DNA of 64,000 nt. Origin: Berberis thunbergii (taxonomy: Eukaryota; Streptophyta; Magnoliopsida; Ranunculales; Berberidaceae). Shown in pieces: positions 11,271 to 23,376 of this stretch; position 1 is the stretch's first letter; the number at the start of each line of letters is the position of its first letter. Where the stretch lies: contig QNQO01006264.1 of assembly GCA_003290165.1 (NCBI GenBank), positions 1-64,000 of the forward strand, in the 5' to 3' direction. The position numbers and the translations under genes were made by a program. The notes under the pieces were generated by a model. The model made no database searches. It had not been told where the DNA came from and saw only the letters and a list, made by a program, of their open reading frames with translations.

Positions 11271-12984
11271 CCTTCATTTTGTTTGAATGTGAGCAACTAT
11301 GAACAAGGAAAAATATGGTTCTAATTTGGGCGGAAAATGTTGAGAGAATGGGAGAGAGAATTGTAGTTGTGGGAGTGGGAGACTCAGTCAAGTGGAAGAA
11401 GATGATGAAGAAAATGAATTTGGGAGTAAGAGAGAGAGTTTTTGTAGGTTTGAATTTGGTGGTGTGTAAAAAAGGTGGTAGTGTGGGACAATATAAGATG
11501 TGGTGTTAAAAAGTCTATGTTTTTTACATCTGCATCAACAAGAAAAACAGAAATGGTTTTAACCCCACCAGTAATTATTTTGTGTAGGATATTATTTCTT
11601 TATTGTATATGCTAATTAATACATACCTTGTTATCTTATTGTTTAAGATTTTGGTTAAAAAAATAAAATAGCTTTTTATCGTGACATGTTCGTGATACAA
11701 GTTGTTAGCGTTGTTCATGTACAAGATGCCCCCAAATGCATAATCACAATTTATAGCGAAATCTTGAGGAGTACTACCAGGGAACACGTGTTTAGTTATA
11801 ATCTCATATTTTTAAGTTATGTGGAACCCACATTAGGAATTGGATTGAAACATAAGCTTGGGCCGAGGTTGCATTTTTCGAGTTCAACTTTAGATTAGGA
11901 AGCCGAACAGTCACACTCTCTGGTTGGGCTCATGCTGGCCCTAACCTGCTCATGCACACCTAATTTGTCCAACATAATGCAACAAAACTTGGGTCATTAT
12001 ATTATACGTTAGGGGTAGAAATGCACTACACGCGCGTAAATAGGGAAGGTGAAGATTATAGAGAGGGAGGAAGAAAGGGGTGAGGTGGTTGTGAAATAGA
12101 TAATGGAAGGAGGGGGAGGAAGGGGCAACAATAATCACAAAATAGAGAGAGGAAGGCGGGGGAGGAGAAAGAAGGGGTCGGTGGCAGTGGATGAAGATGA
12201 TGAGAATGGAGAGGGAGAGGATGAGAGATTACGAAAGGGGAATGACGGGGATATGATAGTCATTTTTTTAATTTGGGGGAGGGCAAAATTGAAATTGAAA
12301 ATCAGGAAGAAAATATACACCTTTTACTATTCATTAAACATTGTTTTAGAAAAGGCTGGTTTTGATAGTAAAATATGAAATGTGTAAAGCAAAATGGAAA
12401 ATGAAAATTTAGATGTAAGTGTTTTTTTATATAATTAGAGGGCTTTAAATAAATTATGTTAGCGGTTAGGTATAATTAGTGAATGTTCTTTGATGAAAAA
12501 TCAAAATGCTAGATATGAGGGTTTTTTTTATTTATAATTTATAGATAATTAGAAGACTTTAAATATATCATGTTAGGGCCTTAAATGTAATTAATGAATG
12601 TTTAAAGGGTCTGAGTTTAAATGTAAATAATATGAATTTAGGAGGGCAAAATGGGAAACTCTACAATTAGGTTGAAGACATAGTTTAGATGAAGGGAACT
12701 AGTGTCCTAGTACTACATATAAAGTTTTTATTTTTTTCTAATAAAAAAGATAACTTCGTGATTATTTTCAAATATTCTCATCAAGAAATAAAAAAAGGTC
12801 CTTCATGACTTTGAGAAAATGACTTTCGAAGCGAACAAGTGTCGCAATTGACTTACGATGTTTCCCCTTGGCTTTAGCTTACTTTGTTTTGGACATTCAA
12901 TTGTATGGGCATCCAAAATATTAGTTGTGTGTCAAATGAAATTATGCAAATCTATAATTTCATACAAAATTAGTAACCATTATC
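11271..12984. other. Intergenic DNA with a diverged ~110-bp direct repeat
   Basis: No gene recognised. Purine-rich sequence at 12050-12240 yields overlapping low-complexity frames on both strands. Between 12420 and 12620 a unit containing GAGGGCTTTAAATAAATTAT and AAGACTTTAAATATATCATG is repeated twice. Confidence 0.4.
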
Positions 12985-13938
12985 AAGCCGCCCATGGCCC
13001 CCATTTCCTTGGGCCCCATGTTTTAAAATTATATATATAATCTCAAAATTAAATAATGGGTTGGGATTTGGAGACACATATTAATGACCCAAATTCACAC
13101 TCAATTTATAGGCTTTTAGATCTAAATTTATCTAATGGTCGAGATTTTGTAATAAATTTGCTTGAGATATTTTCTTAAATAGATTGATTCAAAATTTCAA
13201 ATTTAGATACAATCTTTCCACTAAAATGGAAACCAAATTTATAGTACTTTGATTATCTTAATTGTTTTCTTCCCACCACCACAAATATGTTCTTCCTATA
13301 TTTTTCAATCACGAATAGTTATTGTTCTTTCACTCTTTTTTTTTTGCAAATTGTATTTCAAATTTAAATGATTTCTTAAAAATTATAATAATTTTGAAAT
13401 ACCAACTTTGGGATAATCATAGCGTTCAATATTGTTTGTCATACTGATTAAATTGTGTAAGCTTGTTTTTACATGATTGTGAGCCTTGAACATGTTAACA
13501 TTATATCTGGTGACTCTTAAAACCATTGTGTTGTTATACTCTGTGAACCAAAGTTCTCTAATCTTTTTTTTTTTTTCAACATTGAAATCTTGGAGAATGG
13601 AGGAAGAAAGCACTATCGAAGAAAAATGATCGCATATAGAATATTGTTGACTATTCCAGTAACGGTAGCATTCGCAGAGAGAAGTTTTTCAAAATTGAAG
13701 TTGATAAAATCTTATCTTCAGTCCATCATGTCACAAGAAAGATTAAATGGGTTAGCTATGATGTCTATTGAGAGCAACTTTGCGAAGAAAATTGATTACA
13801 CCAATATAATTAGTGATTTTGCATCTCAAAATCTAGAAGTCATATTTAAGTAAAATTAGGCATTAAATTTTTTTTTCTCTAAAGAGTGCCCCATTTTAAA
13901 GTTCGCCCAGGGCCCCCGTAGACTTAGAATCACCATTG
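12985..13938 (+). mobile_element. Remnant of an hAT DNA transposon
   Basis: The region ends GGGCCCCCGTAGACTTAG...CACCATTG, close to the reverse of the CAGTGGCGGA...GGGGGCCC ends of a common plant hAT group. GGCCCCCATTTCCTTGGGCC lies near the left side. It encloses an hAT dimerisation-domain fragment. The left end and the 8-bp target duplication could not be fixed, so the limits are approximate. Confidence 0.5.
13590..13853 (+). pseudogene. hAT transposase C-terminal dimerisation domain fragment
   Basis: The frame contains AYRILLTIPVTVAFAERSFS, then KLKLIKSYLQSIMSQERLNG, then LAMMSIES. This is the conserved hAT C-terminal dimerisation region (Pfam Dimer_Tnp_hAT) of the zinc-finger MYM/TTF-type plant transposases, where the usual run is IPVTVASAERSFSKLKLIK. 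Only about 75 residues of a transposase of more than 600 remain. The DDE catalytic domain and BED/TTF finger are absent, and upstream sequence gives no continuation, so it is a dead fragment. Confidence 0.85.
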
Positions 13939-14089
13939 CTTATACATGGATGTCTTTTATGAGACAGTGGGAGTCCAAACCCTGGATACATTTGCATAAT
14001 AAGGCGTGGTAGTAAGACTCATTCAATGTATTTTTCAACAACATTCCCCTACAAGCAAGTAAGACCACAAAGTTGTATTGATTGGCAAA

Positions 14090-14101
14090 CATATATATTT
14101 A
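14090..14101 (+). promoter_or_regulatory. TATA box of the cysteine-rich peptide gene
   Basis: CATATATATTTAA lies about 95-105 bp before the start codon at 14195, which leaves room for a GA-rich leader (AAGAGAAGGGAGAAAAAAAA). Confidence 0.6.
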
Positions 14102-14194
14102 AGGCACCATTGTTGTTTGAGCTTCATAACTGGAAATCAAATCAAGAGAAGGGAGAAAAAAAAGAACAGAAGAGAATAGAAGTAAAGGAAAGAA

Positions 14195-14386
14195 ATGACT
14201 AGTAGAAAGCTTTTATGTGTTGTGATGTTAGTCTACATGTTGGTTACGGTGTATGCAACCTCATTTGTGTATGGTGATGGTTGTGTAGAAGAGTGTCTTA
14301 ATAATTGCGGAATAAAAGATGGAACAAAATGTGTACGATCTTGCACAGCTACATGTGGTGGTCTTAGAGGTGGTTGGTTCAATTAA
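14195..14386 (+). CDS. Small secreted cysteine-rich peptide (63 aa)
   Basis: Residues 2-27 form a signal peptide: a basic start (TSRK), a hydrophobic core (LLCVVMLVYMLVTVYATSFV) and a likely cut near YG/DG. The mature part of about 35 residues has six cysteines spaced C-x3-C-x3-C-x7-C-x3-C-x3-C, two mirror-like CxxxCxxxC halves joined by GIKDGTK, then a Gly-rich tail. This points to an exported disulfide-rich peptide such as a thionin-like or defence/signalling peptide, but the spacing is not that of defensins, NCR peptides or two-CxxxC alpha-hairpinins, and I do not recognise the family. A TATA box lies in good position upstream. A related broken copy lies on the other strand at 17824-18095, supporting a real gene family. 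Confidence 0.65.
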   Translation: MTSRKLLCVVMLVYMLVTVYATSFVYGDGCVEECLNNCGIKDGTKCVRSCTATCGGLRGGWFN

Positions 14387-16529
14387 CGATTCACATTAAA
14401 ACTAGGGTTTGCATATCTGTTTTTTGGTGCAAGTAACTAACCTCACATGTATATGCTAGTTGCAACGACGAAATTGACGCATAATGTGCCTCAAAAACAT
14501 CAAATGGTAGACCTACATGATGGTGTCCTCATGCAATCTTTACGATTTTGTTTGTAAGGGTGATATAATCCTTGTGGTAAAGATTTTTCTTGTAATTTGC
14601 TGTATAATTTTTGTAGGCTGGTAGTTCATGGTTAGTTTTGAATTTGCTTGCATTGGTGCTTATTAATGTTTCATTATAATTAGTTTGTTTTTGTTTTTAA
14701 ACTAATGCTGAAGGAAAAAATGTACAAGTTATTATAGTTTTTAAAACTTCTACTGAGAAGTGAGAGTACTAAGGCAAGAAAAAAATAAATTAATAAAATA
14801 AAAAACAATTGAGGTGACTGACTTTTAAAAAATTTCCTTTTGTGGTTCGATGTCAAGGCCTCAAGGTTTTGAAAACACAGTATATAAGAAATATGGTGTT
14901 TTTTCGACAAAAATATTTCTTTAAAAAAGAGTTTGATACATTTTTTTTATTTTGTTTTTTACCAATGAAAAAATATGCTACCAGGTTTGTTGCCGTATCA
15001 CCCTTGCTAAATATTTTTAGCATTGAATATAATTTTTTCGTTGTTAGTACACTTACACCAACAAAAATAATCATAGGCAATGGTAACAATGACCAAGAAA
15101 TATATAAAATAAAATACAACCACATTAAAATCTATCTGCTAGTAAAATTTTTATTGTAAAAAGTGATTTTTTTCAAGGAAATATAGTCATTAGTAAAATA
15201 TATATATTGAAATTGCCTCGGCTCATGTAACCCTAGTTCAGTACCACCAAGATCCCAAAATCTTTTAACAACTCATTAAACTTTTATATCAAATTTACTC
15301 CTTTTTTTACAAAAAAAAAAAAAAAAATCATTACTAAGAATGTGATAGTGATTAATAAAATATAATTGTTTTGTAACTATATAGATAGGGAGTGAATACT
15401 TTAGTAGGTAAAATATTTTATGAAAAAAAATCAACAATTTTAGCAACAATTTTTTTGAACATCTAATATTTTAATTACACCTTGAATGAAATAATATTTT
15501 ATTGCTATAAATATGTTATTAAAATTAATTGTATTTTCATCGGGATCAAATGTAGTTACCATATAAAGAGGAAAATAAGCTTTAACAAGGACAAATTTCA
15601 AGAAAAACTAATCCGTCTTTTGCAACAAAACTAGTCAAAAATGTAATTCATCTTTCAAGAAAAACTAATCCATCTATTACAAATAATACTATTACTAACA
15701 ACAAAACATTACTTCAACGGTAAAGGGATATTTATACTACTTTTTGAATTTTAAAACAATTAAATATTATTGCTAATAATAGTTTTCAAGGAAATGATAT
15801 TTTGTTGTTGTAAAGAAGTCAAAAAGCTTTAGCTAGAAATCAATTTCCTTGAAAAATATTTTCAACATTAGCAATTAAACATATCGTTACCAATAATGTG
15901 GTAATTACCTAAATTTTTTTAGTTTTCTTGCAAAAAGTAGTTGAACAAGTGTACGGTAGCTTTAACAAGGAAAAATATTTTTCGTTAATATTAGCCTTAT
16001 TAGCGATGAAAATAATAATTGTCAGTGAAATCATAATTACCAACAAACAAATATTCCATTTCCATAAAAAATTATATTGTTATTAAATCATATTGATGGG
16101 AAATTAGATTATGTTTCCGACCTTCAGCAAAGAAAGTTTTCCAACAAAACATGTATTTGTTCAAAAAGTAACAACTTTATGGTTTTCCAATGAAATTTTA
16201 TTTTGACTGAAAATGTTACCATATTAACAAGGAAATCAAACTTGATTGATAAAATTTCGTTAGTAAATGATTGATTTATTGTAGTGAAATTTTGAAAAAA
16301 AGAAGAAGCCAAGTGTGAGGAATTTTAAGTTCTCACAATTTCGATAGGTTGACTATTGCAGAGAACCCAATGTAGCATGCTTTATTTGAAACCTCCCCCC
16401 AAAAGAATAAAACTCACCAATTAATTGTCATTTATCCATAATGGAATGCATTCATGTATATTGTTGGTAATTTTGGATGAAAAGAAACTAAAGGTAATGC
16501 CAATACAACAAATCTAATCATCTCACGAG
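14387..16529. other. AT-rich intergenic DNA
   Basis: About 2.1 kb of AT-rich sequence downstream of the peptide gene. Words such as AACAAGGA, AAGAAAAACTAATCC and TTACTAA recur between 15550 and 16060, suggesting decayed repeat material. No gene, RNA or clean element end was recognised. Confidence 0.4.
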
Positions 16530-16614
16530 ACAATTTATATTTTCACATTTAAGAAGGGAAGACATGAGTTAGCTCATGAAATAGCCCAAGCTACTAGGAA
16601 CTTTGATATTTAGT
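16530..16614 (+). pseudogene. Possible LINE RNase H-like fragment
   Basis: One frame reads IFTFKKGRHELAHEIAQATR before a stop. It resembles the RREGNxxAHxLA end of plant RNase H-like domains found in non-LTR elements. It is very short and without context, so this is a weak call. Confidence 0.25.
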
Positions 16615-16872
16615 TGGGAATGAAATGTTGCTAGTAAAAAAAATCCAATCAGCCAACAACATCCAAGAAGAGATAAATAAGAAGCGAAGCGAGAAACAAA
16701 CCCAATATCCGAATTGGAAGAGATACAACAACCAAAAGGAGTGATATGAATTTGTAGATTTGAGATCTAAGAGTAAACAAATAGGTTTGAGACGACGACA
16801 CAATTGTCAGACAAATAGAGCTACTTTTCACTACATAAAGATTTGTTCTTCATGTAGGTTAATTGAACTAAA

Positions 16873-17663
16873 TCTATATTACAATTCAGAGTGGTGTTTT
16901 ACTATTCATTGTTGACTGAGACAAAGTCAAATCGATAGAATTAGAGATAAAAGATGGTTAAGATTAAAAGTTGGGAAATGTATTGAATTTGAGGGTCAAG
17001 ATTCATTTTCCATGGTGACATATTTGTAAATATAAAACATGTATAAGGAAAAAATTAATGAAAAACTTTAAAAAAAAGTTGGTGGAATGTACATGTGGCT
17101 AAGAGAAAATATATTGAAAAAACTTTTGAAAAAAGTTGGTAGAATGTACATGTGGTGGAGAGAGAAAATATTTTGTTTTCCTTTTAACAAAATAAAAATT
17201 ATCATAACTATTTACATCGTTGTCGGATTTTGATAAACTTAGTATTGTTGAAATGCATTTTTGAAGATCTTTAGAACAAAATCAATGATCAATACAAGGA
17301 CAAAAATATTAAAAATATATATTTCACAATTAAATAAACATATAATGGATTACACGTCTTTAACATTTTCAATATTTTTAAAAGCAATGAAACGTGCCGA
17401 TCATACCAGAAAAAATGAGTTGAGCATCTTAATGCAAATTTAAACAAAAATCCTAAATTTTCATGTTTTGGCGAATTCAAAGATTAAGGGAGAACTCATT
17501 CTCGGCGTTTAAAATTTCCCCCAACTGATTCAAATTTGACTGAATAGGCTAATACTTAGAATTGTCTTACACTTTCAATACAGAGCGAAAATGGGGATAG
17601 CCACGAAGGTGTTCAACAAAAATAAAATTATGTGGAGTGCCAACGACACGGGGCGTACTCAAG
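16873..17663 (+). mobile_element. Non-autonomous Helitron, copy 1 (791 bp)
   Basis: Starts A|TCTATATTACAATTCAGAG and ends GTGCCAACGACACGGGGCGT then ACTCAAG|T. It aligns along its length with the copy at 27494-28248, for example GAGTGGTGTTTTACTATTCA against GAGTGGTATTTTACTGTTCA. The terminal hairpin is degraded here (GTGCC/GACAC) and the canonical CTAG end has become CAAG. No Rep/helicase gene is present, and insertion lies between A and T as Helitrons prefer. Confidence 0.7.
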
Positions 17664-17823
17664 TTTAGTTACAATTAAGGTAGCAGGTAGGGTTCTAGAA
17701 ATATATTGATAGGTGCAAATTCAACTAACCAAGTATGTAATTAATGGACAACAAAATTTATATATAACAATAGCTTGCCATTACAACGATGGAATGATCT
17801 TTACATAAAGATTACGAGGACAT

Positions 17824-18095
17824 TTACTCACCCATATAGGTTACATCATCTCTGCCATCGCAAGTAGATGTGTAGGATGACACACATTTGGTTCCATCTT
17901 TTACTCTGCAATTGTTGTTGTTGTTTTTTTTTTTTTGAAAGACAAGTTGGGGTTTTGAGGATCCCCAAACCTTTATACTCTGCAGTTTTTGAGACATTCT
18001 TCGAAACAACCATAAGCTTAGACAGGCGAAGCAGCGTACAACAACACCAACATGGAGATCAAGATCATTGCAATGACAAACTTATTATTGCTCAT
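17824..18095 (-). pseudogene. Broken second copy of the cysteine-rich peptide gene
   Basis: Minus-strand ATG at 18095. The signal peptide (KFVIAMILISMLVLLYAAS) is followed by an in-frame TAA (18020-18018), then AYGCFEECLKNCRV, a 65-bp insertion, and CRVKDGTKCVSSYTSTCDG. The last part matches CGIKDGTKCVRSCTATCGG of the intact gene. The fifth cysteine has changed to tyrosine. Premature stop, insertion and lost cysteine make it non-functional. Opposite orientation about 3.5 kb away from the intact gene suggests an old inverted duplication. Confidence 0.8.
17902..17984 (-). mobile_element. 65-bp poly(A)-tailed insertion with 9-bp target duplication
   Basis: TACTCTGCA occurs at 17902-17910 and again at 17976-17984, flanking 65 bp. 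On the minus strand this reads as a short body (TAAAGGTTTGGGGATCCTCA and on to TTGTCTTTC) followed by about 13 A and CAA repeats. Duplication plus 3' A-tail is the mark of target-primed retrotransposition, so this is a severely 5'-truncated LINE, SINE or processed fragment inside the peptide pseudogene. Confidence 0.65.
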
Positions 18096-18915
18096 TTAAT
18101 TTCTCTACTCTTCTCTTGACATCCAAGAAGATAAAACTCACTCATGTGATTTTGTAACATATATAAACATCATTGGCAATCAAACATTTGTGGTCTTCCA
18201 TGTTTATAGGTAGATGCCATGAAACTAATTCGAAAGGTTCTTGTTACAACTACAATATCTTCTTTTCTTTTTCTTTTTTCCTTTTTTTTTCAAGGATCAA
18301 TGCTAAAAGGAATTAAGAGAAAACTAAAGTCACGGTGGTAAGTTATTTATGGGAAAAGTTTTGCTTCTTGAAATCTTTTGTTCAATATTAAGGGTCAGTT
18401 CACTCCCCCGAGCAAAAGGTGAGGAAGCGTTCAGTTTCAAGTCTTGAGATTGAGAAGGAGGGCATCCATCCATCGGAGTTAATGCTACATAATTTACATT
18501 TTATAAGTTTATACATTCATTACACACAAAATATTAGGAAATATTTGAGCGTATTCCATATTTTAAAAACCCCTATTTTGACCCAAGAAATATATTTCAA
18601 AATTTGTTTTACAACTCTTAACTTATCTTCCACTCTACATAATTTGCAATGCCTACTATTTAATCTGTTCTCACTTTTATCTCCTTCTTCATTTTTTTGT
18701 CTCCTCTATTTTCCTACATTAATCAAGGAGGAGGGCACCTTTTCATATAGCCAAGAAACTTGATATCACTGTCACAACAATTTCGACTTATATCAATTGA
18801 AACTATTGGTTTTTTTTCAAAGATTCGATAGTTTAATATTAAAGAAATCGGAGATAAAAAATGTGTTATCAACAAATATGTTGTAATATATATTGTTTGT
18901 TAATAATTACTCAAC
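18096..18915. other. Intergenic DNA, no recognisable gene
   Basis: A 114-codon frame at 18419-18763 is Phe/Leu/Ser-rich without domain or signal and is treated as chance. Confidence 0.4.
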
Positions 18916-21900
18916 AGAGACAATAAGGAAATTTCGGTTGATCCATATATATTTCCTCATTTAATTTTCCATTCAAGGACACAACTGTTACATCCATTTG
19001 GTGAATTTTCAAATTGTAAAGCGTTGCGATGACAATTATTACATCCATGTGATGTTATCCTTGTCACTGGAGAATAAGTCTCAAAATAGTCTAAGCCTTC
19101 TTTTTTACTATGCCTTTTAGCTACTTATTGAGCTTTGTATTTATCAATGGAACCATCAGGTTTCATTTTGTGTTTGAAGATTCATTTGCACCCAATTGGT
19201 TTATGTCTAGGAGGAAGATTAACCAATTCCTAAGTATGATTATGCATAATGGATTTTATCTCACTATTTATAGCTTCCTTCCAGAAAGAAGCTTCAGGAG
19301 TAGACATTGTTTCTTTATAAGTTTGAGGCTTGGTTTCTAACATATAAATTAGAAAATGTGGACAAAATGTTTTGGACTTTTGATCTCTCTTACTACGTCT
19401 AAGAAAGTCATCATTTCTATTTTTATTAGAATTAATATTTTGCTCATTCCCTTCATTTGACACCTCATGTGTTCTTTTTGGAGCACTAGACATCTCAGAA
19501 GTCATATGTGGTGCTAATTCTATGTAATCCTTCCTATGAGGAATTACAGTAAAAAATCATCGCATATCTAGACTCAATGATAGTATTAACATGAATATCA
19601 TTAATATCAAATTTAAACTCAAAAACCTGTATGCACTGCTATTTTCGGCATTTTCTAAAAAATAACAATCAACGGTTTTTGCTCCTAATTTGTTCCTTTT
19701 GGGCAGTGGAATAGAATCCTTTGCTAAGCACCACCACACTTTAATGTGTTTATAGGATGGTCGTCTACCTTTCCATATCTCATATGATAATTGATCAAAT
19801 TTCTTGTAGGACACTAGATTTAAAATACGATTTGCCATATGTATAAACCTCATTCACAGAGGAGTTGATAAACATAGTATTAATCATGTCTTTCAAGATT
19901 CTATTTTTCCTTTAAGCAACTCTATTTGATTGTGGTAAGTAAGGAACAACAATTTTCTGTATAATACCAATCTGTTCACAAATATCTGTGAATGGATATT
20001 CATACTCACCGCCTCTATCGGATCTCAATATTCTTTTATCTTTTTATTTAACTGATTTTCAACTTCAGTTTTGTATTTTACAAACGCATGGATTGCTTCG
20101 TCTTTGATATTTAATAAATACACATAACAGCACTGTAAACAATTAGCCAATTTATTCATTTTTCTTAAAATTTACATGACCTAGTCTATCATGCCACAGT
20201 AAAGGGGACTCAATCAAATAAGAAACATATTTTGCATTATTAATAACCATTACATTGGCCTTGAAAATACCATCTGTAAGGTAATCACGTCCCACATATA
20301 CTTAGGGATGGCAACGGGGCGGATTGGGGCGGATTTGAGCAAACTCATCCCCGCTCAGCTAGGAATTTCGGGCCCCCGAAACCGCCCTGCATATCCGTTT
20401 ATCAGTTTTTTTTAAAACCGTCCCCGACCCGGACGGATAGACGGATATCCGCCTTGCCTCATTTAACTCGAAAAAAAATAGATGAAGAAAAAAATGGGTT
20501 TGCAAATGAAGAAAACAGATCTGAGAAAAAAAAAACAAATGGGTTGCAAATGAAGAAAAAACAAATGGGTTTGCAAATGAAGAAAAAAAACAGATGGGTT
20601 TGCAAATTAAGAAAAAAAAATGAAGAAAACATATCTGTTTCTCATATCTGAGAAGAAGGAAGATATGAGAAAACATATCTGAGAAGAAGCAGGAAGAAGC
20701 ATTGCGGTGGTTAATATCCGAAACAGATAAAAAAGCCCCGATCATTGTTTCACTCAGTCGACTCGTACACGCCTCAATCACTTTTAAAACACTGTCGATG
20801 GTAGTGTAACTCAAAGGAAAACAAGGATTGGATGAGTTCTCAAACGTATAATGTTGAATCTAGATTAAAGAATATTTTGGAACTGGAATTGCAAGCGACA
20901 TAGAAGGGGTTGTTGATTAACATCTCGCAAAGAGTACAAGAACATTTGGGTCAAGCTAATTCGAATTGTATGGTGCAAAGCAATGCCCTGTGCCTTGGTG
21001 TTGTTGGAGGTTGGTTGAGCAATGAGCGACACGCGTTGAGTGAGAAACTGTGTCTATGAGAGGCTTGGAGCCGCAGGGAGGGGGGAGCAGTTGAGTATTG
21101 ATCTAGGGTTTATTAACATTATTTCCCTTAATATAGTCCAAGGGTATTTCAGTAATTTATTCAGTTAAATGGATATCCGTGGGGCGGATACAGCCAAATT
21201 CGTATCCGCCTCGAATAAGAAAAGGATACAGTTTGGATATCCGTATCCGCCCCAACCTCCATACAACCTTAACCAAATCCGCCCCAAACGGAGCGAGTGG
21301 GGCGGATATCCGTGAAATCCGCCCCACTGCCATCCCTACATATACTCCATTTTTGGACAGGACAAATTTGTCTGTCGTAAAAACTATTTTAAAGTTATTC
21401 TCTACCAGAAGAGAACCAAAGATTAAATATTTCCTAATCTCTGGAACATGCAAGACGTCTTTCATCGTGACGTTCGTGCCTGAGGTATATTTTAATACCA
21501 CAATTACCTTGCCTTCAATTGCAGAGACTGATTCATTTCCCATGAAGACCTTATCATCATGATTGAACTTCTCATAAGTTGAAAAAATGGTCTTATTGCT
21601 GCAGATGTGGCGGGTGGCATCGGTGTCAAGCCACCATGTTCGAGGATGATTAACGAGGTTAACCTCAGGTACATTGGCGCTAATGTGTAACCTTTTGATA
21701 AGAAAATCAAGAGCTTCTGACAAGTTTGCTCGAGAAGACCGCCTTTCGTTGTCTTCATCCTTCGCAAAATGCACCTTCTTGCTACAAACATAACAAAAAC
21801 CCTTGAACCTTTTAATGTTCACATGTCTTTCGGAGTTTACGCCACTTCCCCCATTCTTCAAGGAACACTTCATTTTGTAAGAGTTCTCCTGCTGCCTTGA

Positions 21901-22480
21901 ACTCTCGATGACATGCGCCTTTGTTTCAACCGGTGTGCGTATGTCTGTTCCTCGGTTGTCTTCCTCAATCTTTAGGCGGATGATTAAGTCTTCAAGACTC
22001 ATCTCCTTATGATGTGTTTCAGATGGCGCTTGAAATCTTTGCAGTTGGGTGAGAGTTTCCCAATGATAGCAGCAACCTGGAAAGATTCACTAATGACGTG
22101 GCCTTCAGCTTGCATTTCATGAATGAGAATTTGGATTTTTTGGATCTGGAGAATGTCAGTTTTAGCATCAGTCATCTTGTAATCCATGAATTTGTCAACG
22201 ACAAATTTCTTTAGTCCGACATTCTCCGTTGTGTATTTATTTTCCAATGTCCCATGAGTCCATAACACTATTTATAGTACTATAGACTTTGTTCAAAACT
22301 TCATCAGTGAATTCAGCATGTAGTTTCAGCACAGGAAGTTAGAATGCCTCAAAGCTTCAATTGTGAAAAACACTTCCTTGTGGTTCTCTTAGGTTTCTCC
22401 ATCCTTTGGCTTTGGTTCATCTGCAGTAAGAAACTTTGCAACCCAATGTTGTTAGGTAAAACAACATTTTGCTCTTCCAT
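18916..22480 (-). pseudogene. Decayed Ty1/copia gag-pol (gag, protease, integrase, start of RT)
   Basis: On the minus strand, in order: gag start near 22480 (MEEQNVVLPNN); gag core 22268-21999 (DYKMTDAKTDILQIQKIQIL); a knuckle [13 protein letters not shown] lacking the usual glycine pattern; protease-like [15 protein letters not shown] near 21610, where the active-site run DSGAT reads DTDAT; pre-integrase [20 protein letters not shown]; integrase core near 20020-19870 (NGGEYEYPFTDICEQIGI) and its C-terminal part near 19800-19660 (WKGRRPSYKHIKVWWCLAKD); then RT start near 19290-18950 (FWKEAINSEIKSIMHN, then IFKHKMKPDGSIDKYK). Stops and frameshifts are frequent and RT is cut off at about 18.92 kb, so no 3' LTR remains. 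An hAT element interrupts it at 20303-21338. Confidence 0.85.
20303..21338. mobile_element. Non-autonomous hAT element inserted in the copia element
   Basis: Ends TAGGGATGGCAACGGGGCGG and, reversed, TAGGGATGGCAGTGGGGCGG, flanked by perfect 8-bp duplications CATATACT (20295-20302 and 21339-21346). GC-rich GGCGGATATCCG-type sequence lies near both ends. No transposase. Inside, near 20480-20640, GGGTTTGCAAATGAAGAAAA recurs as a short tandem repeat. The 8-bp duplication assigns the hAT superfamily. Confidence 0.9.
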
Positions 22481-23376
22481 GTTTTAAAATAAACTCCTTT
22501 GAATTAAACTAGTTTCAATTTTATCTCCTATATTTCTGTTTGATCACAAAAAAAAAAAACACAAGTGATTTATTATGAGTAATAATACAAATAAATCAAA
22601 TTTTGTTACACAAAAAATTTAATTAGATGAAGTACTGTAAAAAGTATTTTCATCAAAGTTTATAAATTTATAAACTCTGTATCTAATTTGTACAAATTAC
22701 TGTAATAAAAAACAGTTATATTGATAGATTTCTAGCTAATATAAACTCTAAAACTACTGTACAAAACAATATGTTGAAATTAATTGTACAAATAAAACAT
22801 GTACTGTACAAAATAGTGTGTTAAACAAATTTGCAAAATAAAAGTTTACTGTACTAAACAGTAGATGATGATACAGACTCGAAGTCTGTAAGCCAACATG
22901 TTTTGACTAAAGTGTGTACTTTGGATTTGACCAAAGTTTTTAGTATTCTGGATATGTTTGGCTAGAGTTGTATGAAAGTATGAAACTGATATAGGTTATC
23001 TATTATTGTCTTAAGATCGTTGGTCGTTGGAAACAATCTTGTAACAGTAATGTGAGAGGATATGATAATCTGAGGTTTGCTTAATGCCATGTCCTTAAGA
23101 CAACATTCGACACTATCGGTGCAATGTTTGATGGTCATTAGTCTCCCAAGAAACAAAAAATTCATCTATGTTCCTAATGCACTTTAGAACATAAACTCAG
23201 GCGAATAGAAATATGAATTGACTTGAGATGAATGAGAAAGAACCTGTTTGATTTGAATGTACACTCTTCTTCTGTGTGCTAGGTTGTTGTTGTAATGATG
23301 AATTGCTAATATTTTGGATATCTCGAATGACCACTTTTGAGATTCTACTTATAACAAATGAAATAACTACGTACCT
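22481..23376 (-). other. Leader and LTR-proximal part of the copia element
   Basis: Lies between the copia gag start and the inserted non-autonomous copia. AT-rich, with CAGTA-containing words recurring (ACTGTACAAAA, GTACTGTACAAAAT). I could not find a tRNA primer site or the exact LTR edge. No gene. Confidence 0.4.

Noticed and set aside
18419..18763. A 114-codon open frame.
   Set aside because: Biased Phe/Leu/Ser composition in AT-rich DNA, no signal peptide, domain or splice context.
20454..20814. Open frames on both strands inside the hAT insertion (Lys/Asn-rich and Phe-rich).
   Set aside because: They come from an A-rich short tandem repeat (GGGTTTGCAAATGAAGAAAA) in a transposon without transposase.
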